Source: Brachycybe producta (taxonomy: Eukaryota > Arthropoda > Diplopoda > Playtdesmida > Andrognathidae). Taken from it: a DNA stretch of 64,000 bases. The stretch's first letter is position 1; each line of letters opens with the position of its first letter. Positions 1 to 11,500 of the stretch are shown here, in pieces. The stretch covers positions 1 to 64,000 of the forward strand of contig JAUPFP010000109.1 of NCBI GenBank assembly GCA_036925085.1, written 5' to 3'. The notes below the pieces were generated by a model. That model ran no database searches and was not told the origin of the DNA. It worked only from the letters and a program-made list of their open reading frames with translations. A program made the position numbers and the translations under genes.

Positions 1-1745
1 GTTGAAGTTGAAGTTGAAGTCAAGTTGAAATTGAAGTTGAAATTGAAGTTGAAGTTAAAGTTGAAGTTGAAGTTAAAGTTGAAGTTGAAGTTAAAGTGAA
101 AATTAAGTTGAAGTCAAGTTGAAGTCAAGTTAAAGTTGAAGTTGAAGTTGAAGTTGAAGTTGAAGTTGAAGTTGAAGTTGAAGTTGAAGTTGAAGTTAAA
201 GTGAAAATGAAGTTGAAGTTGAAGTTGAAGTCAAGTTGAAATTAAAGTTGAAGTTAAAGTTGAAGTTGAAGTTAATGTTGAAGTTGAAGTTAAAGTTAAA
301 GTTAAAGGTGAAGTTGAAGTTGAAGTTGAAGTTGAAGTTGAAGATTAAGTTGTAGTTGAAGTTGAAGTTAAAGTTGAAGTTAAAGTTAAAGGTAAAGTTG
401 AAATTGAAGTTGATGTTGAAGATGGAGTTGAAGTTGAAGTTAAAGTTAAAGTTGAAGTTGAAGTTAATGTTGAAGTTGGAGTTGAAGTTGAAGTTAATGA
501 TAAATTGAAATTAACATTGAAGTTGAAGATGAAGTTGAAGTTGAAGTTGAAGTTGAAGTCGAAGTCGATGTTGAAGTGGAAGTTGAACTTGAAGTTGAAG
601 TTAAAGTTGAAGTTAAAGTTAATATCGAAGTTGAAGTTAAAGTAAAAGTTGCAGTTGAAGTTGAAGTTGAAGTTGAATTTGAAGTTGACGTTGAAGTCGA
701 AGTGGAAGTTGAAGTGGAAATAGAAATGGAAGTGGAAGTTGAAGTTGATTTTGAAGTTGAAGTTGAAGTTGAAGTTGAAGTTGAAGTTGAAGTTGAAGTT
801 GAAGTTGAAGTTGAAGTTAAAGTTGAAGTTGAAGTTAAAGTGAAAATGAAGTTGAAGTTGAAGTTGAAGTTGAAGTTGAAGTTGAAGTTGAAGTTGAAGT
901 TAAAGTTGAAGTTGAAGTTAATGTCAAAGTTAAAGTTAAGTTGAAGTTGAAGTTGAAGTTAATGTCAAAGTTAAAGTTAAGTTGAAGTTGAAATTGAAAG
1001 TGAAGTTGAAGTTGAAGTTGAAGTCAATTTGAAGTTGAAGTTGAAGTTGAAGTTGAAATCAAAGTGGAAGTGGAAGTGGAAGTAGAAGTGGTAGTTGAAG
1101 TTGAAGTTGAAGTTAAAGTTGAAATTAAAGTTAAGGTTAAAGTGGAATTTGAATTTGAAGTTGAAGTTGAATTTGAAGTTGTAGTTGAATTTAAAGTTGA
1201 AGTTTTAGTTAAAGTTGAAGTTAATGTTGAAGTTAATGTTGAAGTTGAAATTGAAGTTAAAATTAAAGTTACAGGTGAAGTTGATGTTGAAGTTGAAGTT
1301 AAAGTTGAAATTGAAGATAATGTCGAAGTTAAAGTTAAGTTGAAGTTGAAGTTGAAAGTGAAGTTGAAGTTGAAGTTAATGTTGAAGTTGAAGTTAAAGT
1401 AAAAGCTGAAGTTGAAGTTGAAGTTAAAGTTGAAGTTGAAGTTAAAGTTGAAGTTAAAATTAATGTTGAAGTTGAAGTTAAAGCAAAAGTTAAGTTGAAG
1501 TTAAAATTTAAGTCAAGTTGAAGTTGAAGTTGAAGTAAAAGTTGAAGTTAAAGTTAATGTTGAAGTTGAAGTTAAAGTAAAAGTTGAAGTTGAAGTTGAA
1601 GTTGAAGTTGAATTTGAAGTTGACATTGAAATTGATGTTGAAGTTGAAGTTGAAGTTGAAGTTAAAGTTGAAGTTAAAGTCAATGTTGAAGATGAAGTTA
1701 AAGTAAAAGTTGAAGTTGAAGTTGAAGTTGAATTTGAAGTTGAAG

Positions 1746-1813
1746 TTTTAGTTGAAGGTGAAGTTGAAGTTAATGTTGAAGTTAGAGTTAATTTTGAATT
1801 GAAATTAACATTG
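1746..1813 (+). repeat. Module M5 (representative copy)
   Basis: M5 is defined by GTTTTAGTTGAAGGTG followed by AGAGTTAATTTTGAATTG and AAATTAACATTG. I find seven copies, starting at about 1746, 2068, 5319, 10566, 11041, 58923 and 61889. None occurs between about 11.1 and 58.9 kb, so M5 marks the two outer parts of the window. The copy at about 5319 carries a T variant (GGTGAATTTG). No function is suggested; the value of the module is as a marker for tracing how segments moved. Confidence 0.85.
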
Positions 1814-2211
1814 AAGTTGAAGTTAAAGTTAAAGGTAAAGTTGAAATTGAAGTTGATGTTGATGATGGAGTTGAAGTTGAAGTTAAAGTTAAAGTTGAAG
1901 TTGAAGTTATTGTTTTAGTTGAAGTTGAAGTTGAAGTTGAAGTTGACGTTCAAATCGAAGTCGATGTTGAAGTGGAAGTTGAACTTGAAGTTGAAGTTAA
2001 AGTTAATGTTGAAGATGAAGTTAAAGTAAAAGTTGAAGTTGAAGTTGAAGTTGAATTTGAAGTTGAAGTTTTAGTTGAAGGTGAAGTTGAAGTTAATGTT
2101 GAAGTTAGAGTTAATTTTGAATTGAAATTAACATTGAAGTTGAAGTTAAAGTAAAAGTTGAAGTTGAAGTTGAAGTTGAAGTTGAAGTTGAAGTGGAAGT
2201 TGAAGTGGAAA

Positions 2212-2238
2212 TAGAAATGGAATCCACTTCCATTTCTA
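2212..2238. repeat. Unique fold-back inverted repeat in the array
   Basis: TAGAAATGGAA (2212-2222) is followed by a five-base loop TCCAC and then by TTCCATTTCTA (2228-2238), a perfect 11-bp inverted repeat. The right part, TCCACTTCCATTTCTA, is the reverse complement of the array text seen in direct orientation at about 721-736. The array therefore runs into a short inverted copy of itself here and then resumes the + orientation. This is the only place I found where the C-rich strand sequence appears on +. It could be a template-switch scar, a real cruciform-capable site, or a fold-back sequencing or assembly artefact. Confidence 0.9.
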
Positions 2239-5200
2239 GTTGAAGTCAAGTTGAAGTCAAGTTGAAGTTGAAGTTGAAGTTGAAGTTGAAGTTGAATTTG
2301 AATTTGAAGTTGAAGTTGAAGTTAAAGTTGAAGTTAAAGTTGAAATTAAAGTTAATGTTGAAGTTGAAGTTAAAGTAAAAGTTGAAGTTGAATTTGAAGT
2401 TGAATTTGAAGTTGACGTTGAAGTTGAAGTTGAAGTTGAAGTTGAAGTTGAAGTTGAAGTTGAAGTTGAAGTTGAAGTTGAAATTGAAGTTGAAGTTGAA
2501 GTTGAAGTTGAAGTTGAAGTTGAAGTTAAAGTTGAGTTTGAAGTTGAAGTTGAAGTTGAAGTTGAAATTGAAGTTGAAGTTGAAGTTAAAGTTGAAGTTG
2601 AAGTTGAAGTTGAAATTGAAGTTGAAGCTGAAGTTGAAGTTAAAGTTGAAGTTGAATTTGCAGTTGAAGTTGAATTTGAAGTTGAATTTGAATTAGAAGT
2701 TAAAGTTGAATTTGATGTTGATGTTGAAGTTTAAGTTTAAGTTGAAGTTGAAGTTGAAGTTGAAGTTGAAGTTGAAGTTGAAGTTAAAGTTGAGGTTGAA
2801 GTTAAAGTGAAAATGAAGTTGAAGTTGAAGTTGAAGTCAAGTTGAAATTAAAGTTGAAATTGAAGTTGAAGTTAAAGTTGAAGTTGAAGTTAAAGTTGAA
2901 GTTGAAGTTAAAGTGAAAATTAAGTTGAAGTCAAGTTGAAGTCAAGTTAAAGTTGAAGTTGAAGTTGAAGTTGAAGTTGAAGTTGAAGTTGAAGTTGAAG
3001 TTGAAGTTGAAGTTAAAGTGAAAATGAAGTTGAAGTTGAAGTTGAAGTCAAGTTGAAATTAAAGTTGAAGTTAAAGTTGAAGTTGAAGTTAATGTTGAAG
3101 TTGAAGTTAAAGTTAAAGTTAAAGGTGAAGTTGAAGTTGAAGTTGAAGTTGAAGTTGAAGATTAAGTTGTAGTTGAAGTTGAAGTTAAAGTTGAAGTTAA
3201 AGTTAAAGGTAAAGTTGAAATTGAAGTTGATGTTGAAGATGGAGTTGAAGTTGAAGTTAAAGTTAAAGTTGAAGTTGAAGTTAATGTTGAAGTTGGAGTT
3301 GAAGTTGAAGTTAATGATAAATTGAAATTAACATTGAAGTTGAAGATGAAGTTGAAGTTGAAGTTGAAGTTGAAGTTGAAGTCGAAGTCGATGTTGAAGT
3401 GGAAGTTGAACTTGAAGTTGAAGTTAAAGTTGAAGTTAAAGTTAATATCGAAGTTGAAGTTAAAGTAAAAGTTGCAGTTGAAGTTGAAGTTGAAGTTGAA
3501 TTTGAAGTTGACGTTGAAGTCGAAGTGGAAGTTGAAGTGGAAATAGAAATGGAAGTGGAAGTTGAAGTTGAAGTTAAAGTTGAAGTTAAAGTTGAAATTA
3601 AAGTTAATGTTGAAGTTGAAGTTAAAGTAAAAGTTGAAGTTGAATTTGAAGTTGAATTTGAAGTTGACGTTGAAGTTAAAGTTGAAATTCAAGTTCAAGT
3701 TCAAGTTCAAGTTGAAGTTGAAGTTGAAGTTGAAGTTGAAGTTGAAGTTGAAGTTGAAGTTGAAGTTGAAGTTGAAATTGAAGTTGAAGTTGAAGTTGAA
3801 GTTGAAGTTGAAGTTAAAGTTGAGTTTGAAGTTGAAGTTGAAGTTGAAGTTGAAGTTGAAGTTGAAGTTAAAGTTGAAGTTGAAGTTGAAGTTGAAATTG
3901 AAGTTGAAGCTGAAGTTGAAGTTAAAGTTGAAGTTGAATTTGCAGTTGAAGTTGAATTTGAAGTTGAAGTTGAAGTTGAAGTTGAAGTTGAAGTTAAAAT
4001 TGAAGTTAAAGTTAATGTTGAAGTTGGAGTTGAAGTTGAAGTTAATGATGAATTGAAATTAACATTGAAGTTGAAGTTGAAGTTGAAGTTGAAGTTAAAG
4101 TTGAAGTCGAAGTCGATGTTGAAGTGGAAGTTGAACTTGAAGTTGAAGTTAAAGTTGAAGTTAAAGTTAATGTTGAAGTTGAAGTTAAAGTAAAAGTTGA
4201 AGTTGAAGTTGAAGTTGAATTTGAAGTTGACGTTGACGTTGAAGTTGAAGTTGAAGTTGAAGTTAAAGTGAAAGTTAAGTTGAAGTTGAAGTTGAAGTCA
4301 AGTTGAAGTCAAGTTGAAGTTGAAGTTGAAGTTGAAGTTGAAGTTGAAGTTGAAGTTGAAGTTGAAGTTGATTTTGAAGTTGAAGTTGAAGTTGAAGTTG
4401 AAGTTGAAGTTGAAGTTGAAGTTGAAGTTGAAGTTGAAGTTAAAGTTGAAGTTGAAGTTAAAGTTAAAATGAAGTTGAAGTTGAAGTTGAAGTTGAAGTT
4501 GAAGTTGAAGTTGAAGTTGAAGTTGAAGTTGAAGTTAATGTCAAAGTTAAAGTTAAGTTGAAGTTGAAGTTGAAAGTGAAGTTGAAGTTGAAGTTGAAGT
4601 CAATTTGAAGTTGAAGTTGAAGTTGAAGTTGAAATCAAAGTGGAAGTGGAAGTGGAAGTAGAAGTGGAATTTGAATTTGAAGTTGAAGTTGAATTTGAAG
4701 TTGTAGTTGAATTTAAAGTTGAAGTTTTAGTTAAAGTTGAAGTTAATGTTGAAGTTAATGTTGAAGTTGAAATTGAAGTTAAAATTAAAGTTAAAGGTGA
4801 AGTTGATGTTGAAGTTGAAGTTAAAGTTGAAATTGAAGATAATGTCGAAGTTAAAGTTAAGTTGAAGTTGAAGTTGAAAGTGAAGTTGAAGTTGAAGTCA
4901 AGTTGAAGTTGAAGTTGAAGTTGAAGTTGAAGTTAAAGTTGAAGTTGAAGATAATGTCGAAGTTAAAGTTAAGTTGAAGTTGAAGTTGAAAGTGAAGTTG
5001 AAGTTGAAGTCAAGTTGAAGTTGAAGTTGAAGTAAAAGTTGAAGTTAAAGTTAATGTTGAAGTTGAAGTTAAGTTAAAATTGAAGATAAAGTTAATGTTG
5101 AAGTTGAAGTTGAAGTAAAAGTTGAAGTTAAAGTTAATGTTGAAGTTGAAGTTAAAGTAAAAGTTGAAGTTGAAGTTGAAGTTGAAGTTGAATTTGAAGT

Positions 5201-5620
5201 TGACGTTGAAATTGATGTTGAAGTTGAAGTTGAAGTTGAAGTTAAAGTTAAAGTTAAAGTTAATGTTGAAGTTGAAGTTAAAGTAAAAGTTGAAGTTGAA
5301 GTTGAATTTGAAGTTGAAGTTTTAGTTGAAGGTGAATTTGAAGTTAATGTTGAAGTTAGAGTTAATTTTGAATTGAAATTAACATTGAAGTTGAAGTTGA
5401 AGTTAAAGTTAAAGGTAAAGTTGAAATTGAAGTTGAAGTTCAAGTCGAAGTCGATGTTGAAGTGGAAGTTGAACTTGAAGTTGAAGTTAAAGTTGAAGTT
5501 AAAGTTATTGTTGAAGTTGAAGTTAAAGTAAAAGTTGAAGTTGAAGTTGAAGTTGAAGTTGACGTTGAAGTTGAAGTTGAAGTTGAAGTTAAAGTGAAAG
5601 TTAAGTTGAAGTTGAAGTTG

Positions 5621-7100
5621 AAGTCAAGTTGAAGTCAAGTTGAAGTTGAAGTTGAAGTTGAAGTTGAAGTTGAAGTTGAAGTTAAAGTGAAAATGAAGTT
5701 GAAGTTGAAGTTGAAGTCAAGTTGAAATTAAAGTTGAAGTTAAAGTTGAAGTTGAAGTTAATGTTGAAGTTGAAGTTAAAGTTAAAATTAAAGGTGAAGT
5801 TGAAGTTGAAGTTGAAGTTGAAGATTAAGTTGTAGTTGAAGTTGAAGTTAAAGTTGAAGTTAAAGTTAAAGGTAAAGTTGAAATTGAAGTTGATGTTGAA
5901 GTTGAAGTTGAAGTTAAAGTGAAAGTTAAGTTGAAGTTGAAGTTGAAGTCAAGTTGAAGTCAAGTTGAAGTTGAAGTTGAAGTTGAAGTTGAAGTTGAAG
6001 TTGAAGTCGAAGTTGAAGTTGAAGTTGAATTTGAAGTTGACGTTGAAGTTGAAGTTGAAGTTGAAGTTAAAGTGAAAGTTAAGTTGAAGTTGAAGTTGAA
6101 GTCAAGTTGAAGTCAAGTTGAAGTTGAAGTTGAAGTTGAAGTTGAAGTTGAAGTTGAATTTGATTTTGAAGTTGAAGTTGAAGTTAAAGTTGAAGTTGAA
6201 GTTGAAGTTGAAGTTGAAGTTGAAGTTGAAGTTGAAGTTGAAGTTGAAGTTAAAGTTGAAGTTGAAGTTAAAGTGAAAATGAAGTTGAAGTTGAAGTTGA
6301 AGTTAATGTTGAAGTTGAAGTTAAAGTTAAAGTTAAAGGTGAAGTTGAAGTTGAAGTTGAAGATGAAGTTGAAGTTGAAGTTGAAGTTAAAGTTAAAGTT
6401 GAAGTTGAAGTTAATGTCAAAGTTAAAGTTAAGTTGAAGTTGAAGTTGAAAGTGAAGTTGAAGTTGATGTTGATGTCAAGTTGAAGTTGAAGTTGAAGTT
6501 GAAGTTGAAGTTGAAGTCGAAGTTGAAGTTGAAGTGGAAGTAGAAATGGAAGTGGAAGTTGAAGTTGAAGTTAAAGTTGAAATTAAAGTTAATGTTGAAG
6601 TTGAAGTTAAAGTTGAAATTAAAGTTAATGTTGAAGTTGAAGTTAAAGTAAAAGTTGAAGTTGAAGTTGAAGTTGAATTTGAAGTTGACGTTGAAGTTGA
6701 AGTTGAAGTTGAAGTTAAAGTGAAAGTTAAGTTGAAGTTGAAGTTGAAGTCAAGTTGAAGTCAAGTTGAAGTCAAGTTGAAGTTGAAGTTGAAGTTAAAG
6801 TTGAAGTTGAAGTTAAAGTGAAAATGAAGTTGAAGTTGAAGTTGAAGTCAAGTTGAAATTAAAGTTGAAGTTAAAGTTGAAGTTGAAGTTAATGTTGAAG
6901 TTGAAGTTAAAGTTAAAGTTAAAGGTTAAGTTGAAGTTGAAGTTGAAGTTAAAGTTGAAGTTAAAGTTATTGTTGAAGTTGAAGTTAAAGTAAAAGTTGA
7001 AGTTGAAGTTGAACTTGAAGTTGAATTTGAAGTTGACGTTGAAGTTGAAGTTGAAGTTGAAGTTGAAGTTAAAGTGAAAGTTAAGTTGAAGTTGAAGTTG
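5621..7100 (+). repeat. Zone B, 1.48-kb higher-order unit copy 1
   Basis: The unit is bounded by GAAGTCAAGTTGAAGTCAAG junctions. Its internal order is a pure hexamer run, GTGAAAATGAAG, a partial M3 (GATTAAGTTGTAG at 5823), two junctions, GAATTTGATTTTG, a run with GTTGATGTTGATGTC, then GTAGAAATGGAAG and an M1-like tail with GTTATTGTT. The same order with the same private variants follows directly in the next unit. Confidence 0.88.
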
Positions 7101-8586
7101 AAGTCAAGTTGAAGTCAAGTTGAAGTTGAAGTTGAAGTTGAAGTTGAAGTTGAAGTTGAAGTTAAAGTGAAAATGAAGTTGAAGTTGAAGTTGAAGTCAA
7201 GTTGAAATTAAAGTTGAAGTTAAAGTTGAAGTTGAAGTTAATGTTGAAGTTGAAGTTAAAGTTAAAATTAAAGGTGAAGTTGAAGTTGAAGTTGAAGTTG
7301 AAGATTAAGTTGTAGTTGAAGTTGAAGTTAAAGTTGAAGTTAAAGTTAAAGGTAAAGTTGAAATTGAAGTTGATGTTGAAGTTGAAGTTGAAGTTAAAGT
7401 GAAAGTTAAGTTGAAGTTGAAGTTGAAGTCAAGTTGAAGTCAAGTTGAAGTTGAAGTTGAAGTTGAAGTTGAAGTTGAAGTTGAAGTCGAAGTTGAAGTT
7501 GAAGTTGAATTTGAAGTTGACGTTGAAGTTGAAGTTGAAGTTGAAGTTAAAGTGAAAGTTAAGTTGAAGTTGAAGTTGAAGTCAAGTTGAAGTCAAGTTG
7601 AAGTTGAAGTTGAAGTTGAAGTTGAAGTTGAAGTTGAATTTGATTTTGAAGTTGAAGTTGAAGTTAAAGTTGAAGTTGAAGTTGAAGTTGAAGTTGAAGT
7701 TGAAGTTGAAGTTGAAGTTGAAGTTGAAGTTAAAGTTGAAGTTGAAGTTAAAGTGAAAATGAAGTTGAAGTTGAAGTTGAAGTTAATGTTGAAGTTGAAG
7801 TTAAAGTTAAAGTTAAAGGTGAAGTTGAAGTTGAAGTTGAAGATGAAGTTGAAGTTGAAGTTGAAGTTGAAGTTAAAGTTAAAGTTGAAGTTGAAGTTAA
7901 TGTCAAAGTTAAAGTTAAGTTGAAGTTGAAGTTGAAAGTGAAGTTGAAGTTGATGTTGATGTCAAGTTGAAGTTGAAGTTGAAGTTGAAGTTGAAGTTGA
8001 AGTCGAAGTTGAAGTTGAAGTGGAAGTAGAAATGGAAGTGGAAGTTGAAGTTGAAGTTAAAGTTGAAATTAAAGTTAATGTTGAAGTTGAAGTTAAAGTT
8101 GAAATTAAAGTTAATGTTGAAGTTGAAGTTAAAGTAAAAGTTGAAGTTGAAGTTGAAGTTGAATTTGAAGTTGACGTTGAAGTTGAAGTTGAAGTTGAAG
8201 TTAAAGTGAAAGTTAAGTTGAAGTTGAAGTTGAAGTCAAGTTGAAGTCAAGTTGAAGTCAAGTTGAAGTTGAAGTTGAAGTTAAAGTTGAAGTTGAAGTT
8301 AAAGTGAAAATGAAGTTGAAGTTGAAGTTGAAGTCAAGTTGAAATTAAAGTTGAAGTTAAAGTTGAAGTTGAAGTTAATGTTGAAGTTGAAGTTAAAGTT
8401 AAAGTTAAAGGTTAAGTTGAAGTTGAAGTTGAAGTTAAAGTTGAAGTTAAAGTTATTGTTGAAGTTGAAGTTAAAGTAAAAGTTGAAGTTGAAGTTGAAC
8501 TTGAAGTTGAATTTGAAGTTGACGTTGAAGTTGAAGTTGAAGTTGAAGTTGAAGTTAAAGTGAAAGTTAAGTTGAAGTTGAAGTTG
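7101..8586 (+). repeat. Zone B, 1.48-kb higher-order unit copy 2
   Basis: This is a near-identical tandem copy of the preceding 1.48-kb unit. GATTAAGTTGTAG lies at 7303, an offset of 1480, and GTAGAAATGGAAG appears near 8025 against about 6539, an offset of 1486. The one visible internal length difference is a single hexamer in a pure run near 7860. The preceding flank (about 5440-5620) matches the unit tail, which suggests an unequal exchange within a longer ancestral array. Confidence 0.88.
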
Positions 8587-11500
8587 AAGTCAAGTTGAAG
8601 TCAAGTTGAAGTTGAAGTTGAAGTTGAAGTTGAAGTTGAAGTTGAAGTTGAAGTTAAAGTGAAAATGAAGTTGAAGTTGAAGTTGAAGTCAAGTTGAAAT
8701 TAAAGTTGAAGTTAAAGTTGAAGTTGAAGTTAATGTTGAAGTTGAAGTTAAAGTTAATGTTGAAGTTGAAGTTAAAGTAAAAGTTGAAGTTGAAGTTGAA
8801 TTTGAAGTTGAAGTTGAAGTTGAAATTGAAGTTAAAATCAAAGTTAAAGGTGAAGTTGAAGATGAAGTTGAAGTTAAAGTTGAAGTTGAAGATAATGTCG
8901 AAGTTAAAGTTAAGTTGAAGTTGAAGTTGAAAGTGAAGTTCAAGTTGAAGTTCAAGTTGAAGTTCAAGTTGAAGTTCAAGTTGAAGTTCAAGTTGAAGTT
9001 CAAGTTGAAGTTCAAGTTTAAGTTCAAGTTGAAGTTCAAGTTGAAGTTCAAGTTGAAGTTCAAGTTGAAGTTCAAGTTGAAGTTCAAGTTTAAGTTCAAG
9101 TTGAAGTTCAAGTTGAAGTTCAAGTTGAAGTTCAAGTTGAAGTTCAAGTAGAAGTTCAAGTTGAAGTTCAAGTTGAAGTTCAAGTTGAAGTTCAAGTTGA
9201 AGTTCAAGTTGAAGTTCAAGTTGAAGTTCAAGTTGAAGTTCAAGTTGAAGTTCAAGTTGAAGTTCAAGTTGAAGTTGAAGTTGAAGTTGAAGTTGAAGTT
9301 CAAGTTGAAGTTGAAGTTGAAGTTGAAGTTGAAGTTGAAGTTGAAGTTGAAGTTGAAGTTGAAGTTGAAGTTGAAGTTAAAGTTAAAGTTGAAGTTGAAG
9401 TTGAAGTTGAAATTGAAGTTGAAGCTGAAGTTGAAGTTAAAGTTGAAGTTGAATTTGCAGTTGAAGTTGAATTTGCAGTTGAAGTTGAATTTGAAGTTTA
9501 ATTTGAAGTTGAAGTTAAAGTTGAATTTGATGTTGATGTTGAAGTTGAAGTTGAAGTTGAAGTTGAAGTTGAAGTTGAAGTTGAAGTTGAAGTTGAAGTT
9601 GAAGTTGAAGTTAAAGTTGGGGTTGAAGTTAAAGTGAAAATGAAGTTGAAGTTGAAGTTGAAATCAAGTTGAAGTTGAAGTTGAAGTTAAAGTTTTGGTG
9701 GAAGTTAATGTTGAAGTTGAAGTTAAAGTAAAAGCTGAAGTTGAAATTGATGTTGAAGTTGAAGTTGAAGTTGAATTTGAAAGTGAAGTTGAAGTTGAAG
9801 TTGAAGTTAAAAGTTGAAGTTTAAGTTGAAGTTTAAGTTGAAGTTGAAGTTGAAGTTGAAGTTGAAGTTGAAGTTAAAGTTGAAGTTATTGTTGAAGTTG
9901 AAGTTAAAGTAAAAGTTGAAGTTGAAGTTGAATTTGAAGTTAACATTGAAGTTGAAGTTGAAGTTAAAGTGAAAGTTAAATTTAAAGTTGAAATTGAAGT
10001 TGATGTTGATGATGGAGTTGAAGATGAAGTTAAAGTTAAAGTTGAAGTTGAAGTTAATGTTGAAGTTGAAGTTGAAGTTCAAGTTGAAGTTGAAGTTCAA
10101 GTCAAAGTCGATGTTGAAGTGGAAGTTGAACTTGAATTTGAAGTTAAAGTTGAAGTTAAAGTTATTGTTGAAGTTGAAGTTAAAGTAAAAGTTGAAGTTG
10201 AAGTTGAAGTTGAAGTTGAATTTGAAGTTGACGTTGAAGTTGAAGTTGAAGTTGAAGTTGAAGTTAAAGTGAAAGTTAAGTTGAAGTTGAAGTCAAGTTG
10301 AAGTTGAAGTTGAAGTTGAAGTTAAAGTGAAAATGAAGTTGAAGTTGAAGTTGAAGTCAAGTTGAAATTAAAGTTGAAGTTAAAGTTGAAGTTGAAGTTA
10401 ATGTTGAAGTTAAAGTTAAAGGTAAAGTTGAAATTGAAGTTGATGTTGAAGTTGATGTTGAAGTTGAAGTTGAAGTTGAAGTTAAAGTTGAAGTTAAAGT
10501 TAATGTTGAAGTTGAAGTTAAAGTAAAAGTTGAAGTTGAAGTTGAAGTTGAATTTAAAGTTGAAGTTTTAGTTGAAGGTGAAGTTGAAGTTAATGTTGAA
10601 GTTAGAGTTAATTTTGAATTGAAATTAACATTGAAGTTGAAGTTGAAGTTAAAGTTAAAGGTAAAGTTGAAATTGAAGTTGATGTTGATGATGGAGTTGA
10701 AGTTGAAGTTAAAGTGAAAGTTAAGTTGAAGTTGAAGTGTAAGTCAAGTTGAAGTCAAGTTGAAGTTGAAGTTGAAGTTGAAGTTGAAGTTGAAGTTGAA
10801 GTTGAAGTTAAAGTTAAAATTAAAGCTGAAGTTGAAGTTGAAGTTGAAGTTTAAGTTGAAGATTAAGTTGTAGTTGAAGTTGAAGTTAAAGTTGAAGTTA
10901 AAGTTAAAGGTAAAGTTGAAATTGAAGTTGATGTTGAAGTTGAAGTTGTAGTTGAAGTTAAAGTTGAAGTTAAAGTTAATGTTGAAGTTGAAGTTAAAGT
11001 AAAAGTTGAAGTTGAAGTTGAAGTTGAATTTGAAGTTGAAGTTTTAGTTGAAGGTGAAGTTGAAGTTAATGTTGAAGTTAGAGTTAATTTTGAATTGAAA
11101 TTAACATTGAAGTTGAAGTTGAAGTTAAAGTTAAAGATAAAGTTGAAATTGAAGTTGATGTTGACGATGGAGTTGAAGTTGAAGTTAAAGTTAAAGTTGA
11201 AGTTGAAGTTATTGTTGAAGTTGAAGTTAAAGTAAAAGTTGAAGTTGAAGTTGAAGTTGAAGTTGAATTTGAAGTTGACTTTGAAGTTGAAGTTGAAGTT
11301 GAAGTTGAAGTTAAAGTGAAAGTTAAATTTAAAGTTGAAATTGAAGTTGATGTTGATGATGGAGTTGAAGATGAAGTTGAAGTTAATGTTGAAGTTGAAG
11401 TTGAAGTTGAAGTTGAAGTTGAAGTTGAAGTTGAAGTTCAAGTCGAAGTCGATGTTGAAGTGGAAGTTGAACTTGAAGTTGAAGTTAAAGTTGAAGTTAA

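Larger units (their letters stand above)
1..5620 (+). repeat. Zone A: diverged mosaic with a 2.8-kb duplication
   Basis: The segment 1 to about 745 recurs at about 2820-3565. GATTAAGTTGTAG is at 343 and again at 3160, and the M1 variant containing AATATCGAAG and AAAGTTGCAG is at about 620-655 and again at about 3440-3475. The offset grows from 2817 to 2823 by one hexamer. The second copy then carries about 750 extra bases (about 3565-4320) before homology resumes: the M2 module at 1064 matches 4640, an offset of 3576. The extra segment resembles about 2320-2690 at an offset of about 1252. Three M5 modules lie in this zone. Variant density is higher here than in the 13-57 kb core. No gene is present. 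Confidence 0.8.

Noticed and set aside
2212..2238. Rho-independent terminator
   Set aside because: The stem is AT-rich with no following T run, and it sits inside a satellite with no gene upstream.
8935..9270. CRISPR-like regular spacing in the 12-mer tract and module arrays
   Set aside because: There are no unique spacers between repeats. The units are directly adjacent and the spacing is that of a satellite.
8935..9270. Heat-shock elements (inverted GAA/TTC with a 2-base gap)
   Set aside because: In the 12-mer tract GAA and TTC are separated by one base, and elsewhere GAA repeats only directly. The canonical spacing is not met.
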